This document shows positions 6,610 to 15,147 of a DNA stretch of 29,061 nucleotides, one piece after another (positions within the stretch are counted from its first letter, which is position 1; each line of letters begins with the position of its first letter). Below the pieces are notes generated by a model. It was not told the DNA's origin and did no database searches. It saw only the letters and a program-made list of their open reading frames with translations. The position numbers and the translations under genes were made by a program. The stretch comes from Mobiluncus sp963511525 (GTDB taxonomy: Bacteria; Actinomycetota; Actinomycetes; Actinomycetales; Actinomycetaceae), in NCBI RefSeq assembly GCF_963511525.1, contig NZ_CAUPIY010000017.1, forward strand, positions 1 through 29,061, written 5' to 3'.

Positions 6610-7435
6610 AAAACGAACCATTATGGTGTTTCACCACCATTACCGCCAGCCCGCTATTGTGGCGGCGGCCAGTGTCCGCGGATACCTGGAAAATGCCGGA
6701 ATCACCGTAGTGGACCGCACGAGTTCGGAACCAATCGACCTCATCATCGTGCTGGGTGGGGACGGAACCATTTTGGAGGCCGCGAATATCGCCCATCGTC
6801 AAGGTGTCCCGGTCATCGGGGTGAATTTGGGCCACGTCGGGTTCCTCGCCGAAGCAGAGGAAGAAGAACTTGATGAACTTTGCGAGCGGGTGGTGCGCGG
6901 CGACTACCAGGTAGAACGCCGAATGTGTATTGACGTGGAAGTGCGTCACCCTGACGGTTCGGTGCAATCAGAATGGGCGGCCAATGACATCGCGGTGTTG
7001 AGCACCGATAAAGGCCACCCCGCACTTTTGGCTTTTGGTGTCGACGGGGAAGCGGTTTCCGAGTACGGCGCGGACGGTTTGATTGTGTCGACTCCCACCG
7101 GATCTACCGCCTATAACTTTTCGGTTGGCGGACCTGTGGTGTGGCCTGATGTGCAAGCCTTGGTGCTGTCCCCGCTGGCCGCCCACGGTTTGTTTACCCG
7201 TTCCCTGGTGCTGGGACCGTCATCGGTGCTAGAGATTCAAGTTCTGCCTCAACAGGTGCAAGACTGCGAAGTCTGGGCTGATGGGAGACGTATTTTGCCC
7301 GCGCCATTGGGTTCCTCTATTCGGGTCACCAAATCCGCTACCGATATGCAGCTGGCGCGGTTAGTATCCCTGCCGTTCTCGGCTCGGTTGGTGAAAAAGT
7401 TTGGTTTGCCCGTGGGAGGGTGGCGAGGTCGCTAA
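6602..7435 (+). CDS. nadK: NAD kinase
   Basis: NadK phosphorylates NAD+ to NADP+, the only route to NADP in most bacteria. The diagnostic GGDGT motif is at 52-56 (catalytic Asp54), the NDI motif at 129-131, and the glycine/serine-rich loop (GADGLIVS then TPTGSTAY) at 157-172. From GTG 6602 the protein has 277 residues; GAAAGG lies 9 nt upstream and the opening MNKKRTIMVFHHHYRQ fits the family. An ATG at 6581 is possible but has no ribosome site, and the longer frame from 6383 runs through the small Cys-rich ORF. The stop overlaps recN as TAATG. The nadK-recN order is widely conserved in actinobacteria. Confidence 0.95.
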   Translation: MNKKRTIMVFHHHYRQPAIVAAASVRGYLENAGITVVDRTSSEPIDLIIVLGGDGTILEAANIAHRQGVPVIGVNLGHVGFLAEAEEEELDELCERVVRGDYQVERRMCIDVEVRHPDGSVQSEWAANDIAVLSTDKGHPALLAFGVDGEAVSEYGADGLIVSTPTGSTAYNFSVGGPVVWPDVQALVLSPLAAHGLFTRSLVLGPSSVLEIQVLPQQVQDCEVWADGRRILPAPLGSSIRVTKSATDMQLARLVSLPFSARLVKKFGLPVGGWRGR

Positions 7436-9156
7436 TGCTGGAATCGCTGCGGATTGAGAATTTGGGGACGATTAGCTCCGTTGCCTTGGAGTTTGGTCCG
7501 GGGTTTACCGTCATTACCGGCGAGACCGGGGCCGGTAAGACCATGCTGCTGACCTCGCTGGACTGGTTGCTGGGGGCGAAAGTCGAGCCTGCGCTAGTTT
7601 CTCACGGGGCCCAAAAAGCCGTGGTGGAAGGCAGTTTCCTGGTAGATGGTGCGGCCGGGGCGGTCGTGGAAGAAGCCGGCGGGGTGGTTGAGGACGGCGT
7701 TGCCGAGGTGTCAAGAGTGGTGCCCCTAGCTTCACGTTCCAAGGCTCACCTGGGAGGACGCACGGTTCCTGCCGCTATTTTGGGGGAGTTTGGTTCCAGC
7801 TTGGTGTCGGTTCATGGTCAAGCCGCGCAGGGCCGGCTGCGCACCGAGCGAGCCCAGCGCGATGCTTTGGACGCTTATGGAGATGCCGCCCATCAGCGGG
7901 CTTTGGAACAATATCTTCAGGATTGGGAGGTTTTGAGCCTCGCCCAAAAGGCTTTTACCGAGTGGGAAACCAGCGCTGAAAAGCGCGAACACCGCCGCGA
8001 AGTGCTGGAACGATTTTGTGAAGAGTTCGACAGTCTGAGGCCTGAGGACGGCGAATTCACGGAACTTAGTGCCAGCGTCGCGAAACTTTCTAACGTGGAA
8101 AGTTTACGTGAAAACGTCGCGGCGGCGCTGGCGGCTATTGAAGCGGATTCCACCCCGGCAGCCACCGATTTGGTCGCCGTGGCCACCCGGGCTCTACAGC
8201 GGGCGATGGAAGAGGACCCGAGCTTGCAAGAGGTCGCGCAAAGCGTGAGCGGGGCCGGTTATGCTCTCGATGATGCGGCCCGCGAACTGGGGGTTTATCT
8301 GCAAGATTTGAACGCTGACCCAGAGGCGCTCCAAGAGGCGTTAAGCCGACGGGCCGCATTTACCGATTTGAGTTTGCGCTTGGGGGTGGAACCGGAACGC
8401 TTGGGCACGGCCTGGCGAGATACCGCTACGGAGTTGCAGGGTTTGCAGGGTGGTACAGAGCATTTAGAGCAACTGCGCCTCGAGATGGAGTCTGCGGCGC
8501 ATGCCGTAGAACAGGCGGGGGCAAAACTGCATGAGGCTCGCGAAAAGACAGCGCGTGCGCTCAGCAAGGCGATTAATGCGGAACTGGTGGATTTGGATAT
8601 GAAGGACACGCGGGTAACCGTGGAAGTTCGTCAGGGGGAGCCGGGTGCCCACGGAGCCGACCGCATTGAGTTCATGCTGCGTCCCCACCCGAAAGCCCCC
8701 GTGCTGGCCTTATCCAGCGCGGCCTCCGGTGGGGAACTTTCCCGTATCATGCTGGCTCTGGAAGTGACCCTGGCGGGCAGAGGCTCCCGGTTATCTCAAG
8801 CCGGCCAAACCCTCCAGAACTCGCAAAGCACCGAGGCGCGCGGCACTTTCGTGTTCGACGAAGTTGATGCGGGGATTGGCGGGCAAGCTGGCATCGAGGT
8901 TGGGCGGCGGCTGTCGCGTCTGGCTCAGGACTACCAGGTCATTGTGGTAACCCACCTGGCGCAGGTAGCGGCATTTGGAGACTGCCAGGTACAGATTACT
9001 AAGAGCGGCGGGCAGAGCCAGATTACAGTTTTGGATCAGGAATCACGGCGTGAGGAGCTGGCGCGGATGATTTCCGGGACGAAGCTCACAAAAACGGCGC
9101 TTGCGCACGCCGATGAGTTAATCGAACTGGCTCGTGTGGGACAATCGGAGTCATGA
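7435..9156 (+). CDS. recN: DNA repair protein RecN
   Basis: RecN is an SMC-like ATPase that tethers DNA ends in double-strand-break repair. Walker A GETGAGKT is at 29-36, a long coiled-coil region occupies about 150-370, the signature SGGELSR is at 431-437 and Walker B FDEVDAGIGG at 474-483. The ATG at 7435 shares one base with the nadK stop and has GAGG 6 nt upstream; it gives the family opening MLESLRIENLG and 573 residues. An in-frame GTG at 7420 would add five residues. A short polar insertion (SQAGQTLQNSQSTEARG) precedes Walker B. The stop overlaps steA as ATGA. Confidence 0.95.
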   Translation: MLESLRIENLGTISSVALEFGPGFTVITGETGAGKTMLLTSLDWLLGAKVEPALVSHGAQKAVVEGSFLVDGAAGAVVEEAGGVVEDGVAEVSRVVPLASRSKAHLGGRTVPAAILGEFGSSLVSVHGQAAQGRLRTERAQRDALDAYGDAAHQRALEQYLQDWEVLSLAQKAFTEWETSAEKREHRREVLERFCEEFDSLRPEDGEFTELSASVAKLSNVESLRENVAAALAAIEADSTPAATDLVAVATRALQRAMEEDPSLQEVAQSVSGAGYALDDAARELGVYLQDLNADPEALQEALSRRAAFTDLSLRLGVEPERLGTAWRDTATELQGLQGGTEHLEQLRLEMESAAHAVEQAGAKLHEAREKTARALSKAINAELVDLDMKDTRVTVEVRQGEPGAHGADRIEFMLRPHPKAPVLALSSAASGGELSRIMLALEVTLAGRGSRLSQAGQTLQNSQSTEARGTFVFDEVDAGIGGQAGIEVGRRLSRLAQDYQVIVVTHLAQVAAFGDCQVQITKSGGQSQITVLDQESRREELARMISGTKLTKTALAHADELIELARVGQSES

Positions 9157-10331
9157 TGGCAGTGTTTCGCCGAAAACGTAATCAAAAGACAGGAGCCAGC
9201 CTGGGCGGTCTGGTGCGCATCGATACGCGTACCAAAAACCTGACAAAACGTCTGGGTGCCGGGGAAGTCGCCGTTATCTCGCACCAGGATTTGGACTGGG
9301 TCGCGGCAGAGTCGCTGAAAGCAATCGAACCTGCCGCAGTACTGAACGCGGAAAAGTCCACCTCTGGACGTTACCCCAATCAAGGACCAAAAGTCCTCAT
9401 CGAGGCGGGGATTCCCCTCATTGACGATTTGGGTTCCGACATTATGAGCCTGAAGGAAGGCCAACGGGTCGAAATCCGGGACAACCAGGTATTTTGTGGC
9501 GGGAAACTCGTTGCGGAAGGGGTGCGGCAAACCGAAGAAACGAACGCCGCCAATATGGAGGCGGCGAAGGCTTCTCTGGGAGTCCAGATTGAGGCTTTCA
9601 CCGCCAACACTATGGAATACCTGAAAAAAGAACGGGATTTGATTCTTGATTCTGTGGGTGTGCCTGATTTACGAACGAACTTTTCCGGACGCCAGGTTTT
9701 GATGGTAGTGCGCGGTTACAACTACAAAGAAGACCTGCTGATGCTCAAGCCTTACATTCGCGAGTATCGTCCCATCCTGATTGGGGTGGACGGCGGAGCG
9801 GATGCGCTGCTAGAGAACGGTTTGAAGCCCGACCTGGTGGTGGGCGATATGGACTCCGTGACCGATAAGGCATTGACTTGCGGGGCCGAAATCGTGGTAC
9901 ATGCCTATCCCAATGGGAAAGCTCCCGGCTTGTCCAGGGTGCAGGAACTCGGGGTGGACCATGTGGTATTCCCTGCGGCGGGCACGTCCGAGGACATCAC
10001 CATGCTGTTAGCTGATGAGAAAGGCGCGGAACTCATCGTCGCCCTGGGGACACACGCTACCCTGGTGGAATTTTTGGATAAAGGGCGTGCTGGAATGTCC
10101 TCAACGTTCTTGACTCGCCTGAAAGTCGGCAGCAAACTCATCGATGCCAAGGGCGTTTCCAAACTTTACCGTCCCCGGATTACGAACTGGCAGATGGGCT
10201 TATTGGTTGTGGCCGGTTTGCTGGCAATGCTGGCGGCACTGGGTTCAACTACCGGCGGACAGACCTTCATAGGGTTGGTAGCTGCGAATATGGATGCCTG
10301 GTGGCATGGCCTGAGGGGCTTGATTGGTTAA
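9153..10331 (+). CDS. steA: SteA-like cytokinetic ring protein
   Basis: SteA was described in Corynebacterium glutamicum as a septal protein that, with membrane-bound SteB, promotes cell separation by activating the RipA peptidoglycan-hydrolase pathway. This 392-residue protein has the expected architecture: an N-terminal part with GRYPNQGP (about 73-80), a thiamine-pyrophosphokinase-like fold with GVDGGADALLENG and PDLVVGDMDSV (about 210-238), and one C-terminal transmembrane helix near 345-366 (MGLLVVAGLLAMLAALG). The start overlaps the recN stop as ATGA; a second ATG is the next codon. steB follows 36 bp downstream, the standard pairing. Confidence 0.9.
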   Translation: MMAVFRRKRNQKTGASLGGLVRIDTRTKNLTKRLGAGEVAVISHQDLDWVAAESLKAIEPAAVLNAEKSTSGRYPNQGPKVLIEAGIPLIDDLGSDIMSLKEGQRVEIRDNQVFCGGKLVAEGVRQTEETNAANMEAAKASLGVQIEAFTANTMEYLKKERDLILDSVGVPDLRTNFSGRQVLMVVRGYNYKEDLLMLKPYIREYRPILIGVDGGADALLENGLKPDLVVGDMDSVTDKALTCGAEIVVHAYPNGKAPGLSRVQELGVDHVVFPAAGTSEDITMLLADEKGAELIVALGTHATLVEFLDKGRAGMSSTFLTRLKVGSKLIDAKGVSKLYRPRITNWQMGLLVVAGLLAMLAALGSTTGGQTFIGLVAANMDAWWHGLRGLIG

Positions 10332-10367
10332 AGGCGAATTTGTGAAAGTTAGATTGGAAGAAAACTT

Positions 10368-11336
10368 ATGATTGATTTTCGGTATCACCTGGTTTCCCTG
10401 GTGGCGGTTTTCTTGGCTCTCGCGGTAGGGATTATCCTCGGCGCCGGGCCGCTGGCTGATCCCATCGGGGATACTTTGACTGGCCAGGTCGACAAGCTCC
10501 GTGAAGATCGCAATCAACTCAATGAGCAACTGACCCAGGCCCAGTCTCAAATCAATGTGCAAGACCAGACGGTAGAACAGTTCGCGCCGCGGATATTCAA
10601 CGGATTCCTGCAAGGCACGGAGGTCGCCCTGGTGGTGTTGCCCGACGCTGAAGCCGAAGATGTGAAAGCCGTGAGCGAAATCGTCACCGCGGCGGGCGGC
10701 ACTATCAACGCTCAGATTAACCTGCAAGAAAACTTTTTCGCCCCCGCAAAACAGGCTTACCGGGAGGCGCTTTCCGGTCAAATTAGGCAGTATCTGAGCG
10801 ATACCACCCGCGCCACCACCCCGGAATCCACCCTGGCCGCCGCTATCGGTCAGTTGATTTTCAACGGCCAAAACGATTCGCTTTCGGGAATCCTGACGGT
10901 GGAAGAAACCCCCCTCATCCAAGTCGCTAATCCGGCATCCCAGCCGGCTCGCGCCGCGATTATTGTGGGTCCCGGACCGCTGGAGCCACAGAACGAGAAA
11001 CAGCTGAAGGCCTTGGAAAAACGGACCAAGAACCTCATAGAGTTCGCTCAAACCCTCAACACGTTCGCCTCGGGAGTGGTTCTTTACGGTTCGGCGCAGG
11101 GCGAGAATGACCTGTTGACCAAGGTGCGGTCGGGCGGAAACCCCGTTCCCACGGTGGATAGCATCGGTACGAAAACTTCGCTCCTTTCCCTGCCTTTTGC
11201 TTTGGTGGCCCGCATGAATGGCACCGTTGGAGCCTGGGGGAGCGAACAGAATGCCTCCGCGTTGGTGCCGCCCTTTACGGAAGTCCCCGCTCCACCTGCC
11301 CCGGCTGAGGCGCCCGCCGCACCGGCACCGCAGTGA
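10368..11336 (+). CDS. steB: SteB/MctB family membrane protein (annotated elsewhere as copper transporter)
   Basis: This 322-residue protein opens with the family sequence MIDFRYHLVSLVAVFLALAVG, which is the single transmembrane anchor (about 8-27). A coiled coil follows at about 40-68 (DKLREDRNQLNEQLTQAQSQ), then an alpha/beta domain, presumably extracytoplasmic, and a Pro/Ala-rich C-terminal tail. M. tuberculosis MctB was linked to copper resistance, while the C. glutamicum member (SteB) partners SteA in cell separation. Placement directly after steA favours the division role here. GGAAG precedes the ATG. No metal-binding Cys or His cluster is visible. Confidence 0.88.
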   Translation: MIDFRYHLVSLVAVFLALAVGIILGAGPLADPIGDTLTGQVDKLREDRNQLNEQLTQAQSQINVQDQTVEQFAPRIFNGFLQGTEVALVVLPDAEAEDVKAVSEIVTAAGGTINAQINLQENFFAPAKQAYREALSGQIRQYLSDTTRATTPESTLAAAIGQLIFNGQNDSLSGILTVEETPLIQVANPASQPARAAIIVGPGPLEPQNEKQLKALEKRTKNLIEFAQTLNTFASGVVLYGSAQGENDLLTKVRSGGNPVPTVDSIGTKTSLLSLPFALVARMNGTVGAWGSEQNASALVPPFTEVPAPPAPAEAPAAPAPQ

Positions 11337-11378
11337 GCACAGGTCAAGCAGTCCAGGAACTAAACCGGAAGGCGAGTT

Positions 11379-12128
11379 ATGCAGATTAACTTCCAGCGCA
11401 CGAATTTTCACGGCCGGAAAGTGAGCCTGTGGGGTGGGACAGCGGTTGGCATCCTGTTGCCGGTGGCTCAGATTATTTCGGGACGGGGTAATTGTGCGGC
11501 GCTGCGGGTCGCCGTGGCCGCAGCTGGCAGTGGTGCAGCGGGGTTCTTTGACGACATGTCAGACAGTGACACCACCAATAAATCTACGAAAGGTTTGCAC
11601 GGTCATATTGGGGCTTTGAAAGAGGGCCGGTTAAGCCCCGGCTTGGTTAAAATGCTGGCCCTGATGGCTACGGGAGCTGTGGCAGCTCGACCCCGCCGCG
11701 ATATTTGGGGCTGGATGATTCAGGCCGGAGTCATCGCCGGGAGCGCGAACCTGGTCAATCTGCTGGATCTCAGACCGGGGCGAGCCCTCAAAGTGGCGCT
11801 GTTGGGGGGTGCGGCTGGATTCTGGCCCGCTCGCAGCGGGTGCTACTGCGCGCGTCGGCGTATGGCGGCAACGAACTGTGCCGTTATCGCCGCGGCCTTG
11901 CCCTTAGACCTCCGCGAAGTCACCATGCTGGGCGACACGGGCGCCAATGCGCTGGGAGCGGCCTTGGGAGCCACCTGGTCGCAAGGAAGAACGACCCGCA
12001 CCAACCTCGTGACCTTGGCTGTAATCGCCGCCCTAACCCTGGCTAGTGAAAAAATCAGTTTCTCGAAAGTCATCGACAGCCACCCGGTATTGAAAGCCGG
12101 GGACGACTGGGGGCGTCTGCCCGCATAG
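11379..12128 (+). CDS. Short MraY/WecA-like phosphoglycosyl transferase (PNPT family)
   Basis: This 249-residue polytopic membrane protein keeps the cytoplasmic signatures of polyprenyl-phosphate N-acetylhexosamine 1-phosphate transferases: DDMSD (58-62, DDxxD), NLVNLLD (124-130, NxxNxxD) and LGDTGANALG (184-193, like MraY GDTGSLALG). Such enzymes attach a sugar-phosphate to undecaprenyl phosphate. It is much shorter than MraY or WecA (about 320-360), with few N-terminal transmembrane helices, and lacks the C-terminal His-rich loop, so substrate or even activity is uncertain. A good ribosome site (GGAAGGCGAG) precedes the ATG. It sits between steB and murJ with a glycosyltransferase beyond, suggesting a lipid-linked glycan or peptidoglycan role. 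No frameshift was detected. Confidence 0.75.
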   Translation: MQINFQRTNFHGRKVSLWGGTAVGILLPVAQIISGRGNCAALRVAVAAAGSGAAGFFDDMSDSDTTNKSTKGLHGHIGALKEGRLSPGLVKMLALMATGAVAARPRRDIWGWMIQAGVIAGSANLVNLLDLRPGRALKVALLGGAAGFWPARSGCYCARRRMAATNCAVIAAALPLDLREVTMLGDTGANALGAALGATWSQGRTTRTNLVTLAVIAALTLASEKISFSKVIDSHPVLKAGDDWGRLPA

Positions 12129-12184
12129 CGGCCGCGCAGACACGGCGCGTTACGTAAAACAGCTTGAAAGGTGCGTTAGTCGAT

Positions 12185-13891
12185 TTGAGCAAGCGTGAGC
12201 AAACTGTCACGAACCCGGTGGCGGCCTTAGCGGGGGCGGCCGGGACAGTAGCGGTTATGACGCTAATCTCCAGAATTTTCGGTTTCGGCCGATGGTTGGC
12301 CCAAGCCACTTGGGTCGGGGCGGGTACAGTCGGCAACGCCTACGCTTCGGCGAACCAAATCCCCAACGTGATTTTTGAAGTCGTGGTCGGGGGCGCTTTG
12401 GCTTCCATCACCATCCCCCTGTTGGCTCAAGCCATTGCTGGCTCACTGAAAGACGAAGTGAACCGTCTCGCCTCAGCGCTATTTACCTGGACATTGACCC
12501 TGCTGGTTCCACTGGGTTTGCTGGTTTTCGTGGCCGCCGAACCCATCTCCGCTGTGCTACCCGTTTCAGTGGGCTCCGACATCGCTACCCAAAATGCGCT
12601 GACCGCGTATTTCCTGCGGGTTTTTGCTCTGCAGATTCCGCTCTACGGAATAGCCGTGGTGCTGGGGGGAATCCTGCAAGCCCACCATCGCTTTGCGTGG
12701 CCTGCCCTGATGCCGGCGTTTTCCTCCATCGTCACCATCGTCGCTTATGCTGCCTACGGCGCTCTCAGTGGCTCCAACCCGACCGAATACACCGCTATCG
12801 CCGCCCTGGCGTGGGGAACTACCGCGGGGGTGCTGGTGCTGAGCGTTCCGCTTTTTATTCCCGTCTGGAACGTGGGGGTGCGCCTCAAGCTCGTGTGGAG
12901 AATGCCGCGGGAGCAATTCCGTCAGGCCCTCGCTTTGGGAGCCTACGGTATCGGAGCGCTGCTTGCTGCCCAAGGTTATATGCTCGCCACGCTGTTCCTG
13001 ACCCGGTGGGGTGGGGTGGAAGGCACTATCAACGTTTTTCAGTATTCCCAAGCTATCTACCTGCTACCCTATGCACTGTTCACCTTCCCGGTGGCGACAG
13101 TCGTGTTTCCCCTGATGACAAGGCATTTTGCGGCCGGGCAGACGGCAAAAGCGGGGGAGCTGGCCACCAGTTCCACTGCGTTGATTGCCGGTCTGTCTCT
13201 GTTGGGAGTCGCTGGTCTAATTGCGGTGGCGCCCGGTATGGCAGCCATTTTTGCGTGGAACCGTCCCATTCCGGGACTGGAAATGGCGGTCGTGGCGATG
13301 GCTCCAGCCCTGGTGGGCTACGCCCTGCTCTATCACCTGTCACGAGTGTTTATCGCCGTCAACCGGGCACGGCATTCTTTTTTCGCAGCGCTGCTAGGGT
13401 GGGGGATAGCCGCCGTGAGCGGGTGGCTGCTGATTCTCGTCTTGGCGTCTTCGCGCGGTAACGGCGTCGCCACGCTCATTGCTCTGGGTGTCGGCAATGC
13501 CTTGGGCATGAGCGCGGCCGGAGCCTACCTGCTGATTGTGTGGGGTCGCCTCCAGGTCGGCTCCCCGATTCAGGTGTTGAAAGCCCTGTTGATTGCCGTT
13601 CCGGGAGCTGTCTTGGGCGGAGTCTTGGGACGCCTAGCATATGCGGGAGTCACTGCCCTAGATTTGCCTCTGGGGGTACTGTGGGCAACTCTCGGGGCCG
13701 GTCTGGTGACGGTAGCCTGTGCCTTGCCGGGATTGAAAATCATCGCTACGCCCTTTTGGAAACAAACCCGCGCGGCCCGCCACGCTCCCGAAACTGTTGA
13801 AACAACTGAGAACCTTGGGAAAAATCCACCCTCGCAGAATCCTCTCCCGGCAGAACCTGAAACAGAACGTTTGGAAGAAGGCGAATCGTGA
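12185..13891 (+). CDS. murJ: MurJ/MviN-family lipid flippase
   Basis: A large hydrophobic MOP-superfamily protein with about 14 predicted transmembrane helices. MurJ flips lipid II across the cytoplasmic membrane for peptidoglycan assembly. The opening LISRIFGFGRWLAQ and NQIPNVIFEVVVGGALAS match the MurJ N-terminus. Several E. coli charged residues are replaced (the Asp of the RD pair by Trp, and the RRIFAEGA arginines by FEVVVGGA), as I recall is common in actinobacterial members. A charged cytoplasmic tail of about 45 residues ends the protein. The start is uncertain: TTG 12185 is 13 nt after GAAAGG, and an in-frame TTG at 12164 would add seven residues. The stop overlaps the next gene as GTGA. 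Whether it carries lipid II or another lipid-linked sugar is not shown. Confidence 0.87.
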   Translation: MSKREQTVTNPVAALAGAAGTVAVMTLISRIFGFGRWLAQATWVGAGTVGNAYASANQIPNVIFEVVVGGALASITIPLLAQAIAGSLKDEVNRLASALFTWTLTLLVPLGLLVFVAAEPISAVLPVSVGSDIATQNALTAYFLRVFALQIPLYGIAVVLGGILQAHHRFAWPALMPAFSSIVTIVAYAAYGALSGSNPTEYTAIAALAWGTTAGVLVLSVPLFIPVWNVGVRLKLVWRMPREQFRQALALGAYGIGALLAAQGYMLATLFLTRWGGVEGTINVFQYSQAIYLLPYALFTFPVATVVFPLMTRHFAAGQTAKAGELATSSTALIAGLSLLGVAGLIAVAPGMAAIFAWNRPIPGLEMAVVAMAPALVGYALLYHLSRVFIAVNRARHSFFAALLGWGIAAVSGWLLILVLASSRGNGVATLIALGVGNALGMSAAGAYLLIVWGRLQVGSPIQVLKALLIAVPGAVLGGVLGRLAYAGVTALDLPLGVLWATLGAGLVTVACALPGLKIIATPFWKQTRAARHAPETVETTENLGKNPPSQNPLPAEPETERLEEGES

Positions 13892-15147
13892 AAATAACCA
13901 TGGTGATGGGCAAAGCCTCACACTCGATGGGAACTTTCGTAGCATCGCTATCGAGCACTTTGGCGGCAAAAGGCCACGATGTTCAGATTATTGCCGAACC
14001 CACCAGCGCCAAGCTGTATCGTCTCAAGAATGTTTTGCCGCTGTGGATTGTGAAACCGCGCAGACTTTTCCTGATGGGTACGAATCTGCGGCGGTTGCGC
14101 CGGGCGCAAGACGTGCTGAAAAACTCTGATGTCATTCACGTTCACGGGCTGAAAGCGGCATTGTATGCCCTGGTGCTGACCATGTTTATCCCCAATACTC
14201 CGCCGCTTTTAGTATCGCTGTACGAACTGAACGACGAACGCCGCGATACGTTCTGGCGCCAGCTGCTCTTTCGGTGGATGGATAACCGGGCTTCGCTCAT
14301 TTCGGGCTCTTCGCTGCGCCTGACCGCAAAGATTGACCGGCAATCATCGGCGGATACCGACTCGGCGGTATCTTTCCTGGTCAGCCCCAGGGTAGAGAAA
14401 CTCTTGCAAACCGGAATGCTCAATCGTAAGGAGCGGGTGGGCAACTGGGCCAAGCTGGCGGCCGCGGAACGGCTGCGCAACCGTGGCCAACTGGTGCTGG
14501 GGATTGGTCCGATTGAGCAAGAGAAACGTTTTGACCGGTTTGTTCGCGCTATGCAGCGGGTGACTTATCCAGCCACCGGGGTGGTTATCGGGGATGGAGA
14601 TCCCCAGCTGTTGGCGGGTCTGCGCTCCTACGGTAGCGATGCGCAGGTCTCTTTCCTGGGGTGGCGCAAGTCCCTGGACACCTGGTTACAAGCCGCGAGT
14701 GTATTGGTCATTACTTCTGAATGGGAATCGCGGGGTTTCATTGCCCAAGAAGCCATGAGCTTGGGGCTGCCGATTGTGGCTGCCCCGGTCGGGAAATTGC
14801 GAGACATTTTGCTGCCTGCAGGGGTAGCGATGGACAGTCAACAGGGTGAAAACCTGGTCGGAGGGGAACAAACCGCGGGACAGTCCAACGATCCGGAACT
14901 CGGAATCGGCAGCCTCGTGGTGGATACAGACGATGCCGAGGCAACAGCTCAAGCCATCACGAAACTACTGGCCAACCCCAGCATCTGGTACGAAAAACAA
15001 GAGTCTGCCCGGCATCGCGCCGCCACCTGGCCGACCACTGACCAGGTCGCCAGCGAATGGCTGGGATTCTACCGGCGCTCCCTGGCGGGGCAAAACCAAC
15101 GGACAACCAAGAGTAGCCAGATACCACAAACAGGAGAACAAAAATGA
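13888..15147 (+). CDS. GT4-type glycosyltransferase
   Basis: A 419-residue GT-B fold glycosyltransferase. The N-terminal half opens MKITMVMGKASHSMGTF with a Gly/Ser acceptor-side loop; the C-terminal half has GIGPIEQEKRFDRFV (about 205-220) and the GT4 signature ESRGFIAQE, an E-x7-E with Glu280 and Glu288, followed by AMSLGLPIVAAPVGKLRD. It probably transfers a sugar from a nucleotide donor, retaining configuration; donor and acceptor cannot be read. No signal peptide is visible, so it acts in the cytoplasm or on the inner membrane face. GTG 13888 overlaps the murJ stop and its own stop overlaps the Nudix start, so translation is coupled on both sides. Together with the PNPT-like gene and murJ it suggests a lipid-linked glycan pathway. 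Confidence 0.85.
   Translation: MKITMVMGKASHSMGTFVASLSSTLAAKGHDVQIIAEPTSAKLYRLKNVLPLWIVKPRRLFLMGTNLRRLRRAQDVLKNSDVIHVHGLKAALYALVLTMFIPNTPPLLVSLYELNDERRDTFWRQLLFRWMDNRASLISGSSLRLTAKIDRQSSADTDSAVSFLVSPRVEKLLQTGMLNRKERVGNWAKLAAAERLRNRGQLVLGIGPIEQEKRFDRFVRAMQRVTYPATGVVIGDGDPQLLAGLRSYGSDAQVSFLGWRKSLDTWLQAASVLVITSEWESRGFIAQEAMSLGLPIVAAPVGKLRDILLPAGVAMDSQQGENLVGGEQTAGQSNDPELGIGSLVVDTDDAEATAQAITKLLANPSIWYEKQESARHRAATWPTTDQVASEWLGFYRRSLAGQNQRTTKSSQIPQTGEQK

Noticed and set aside
10245..11411. 388-codon minus-strand frame covering steB
   Set aside because: SteB on the plus strand is a recognised protein with a ribosome site; the antisense frame spans gene ends and has low-complexity composition.
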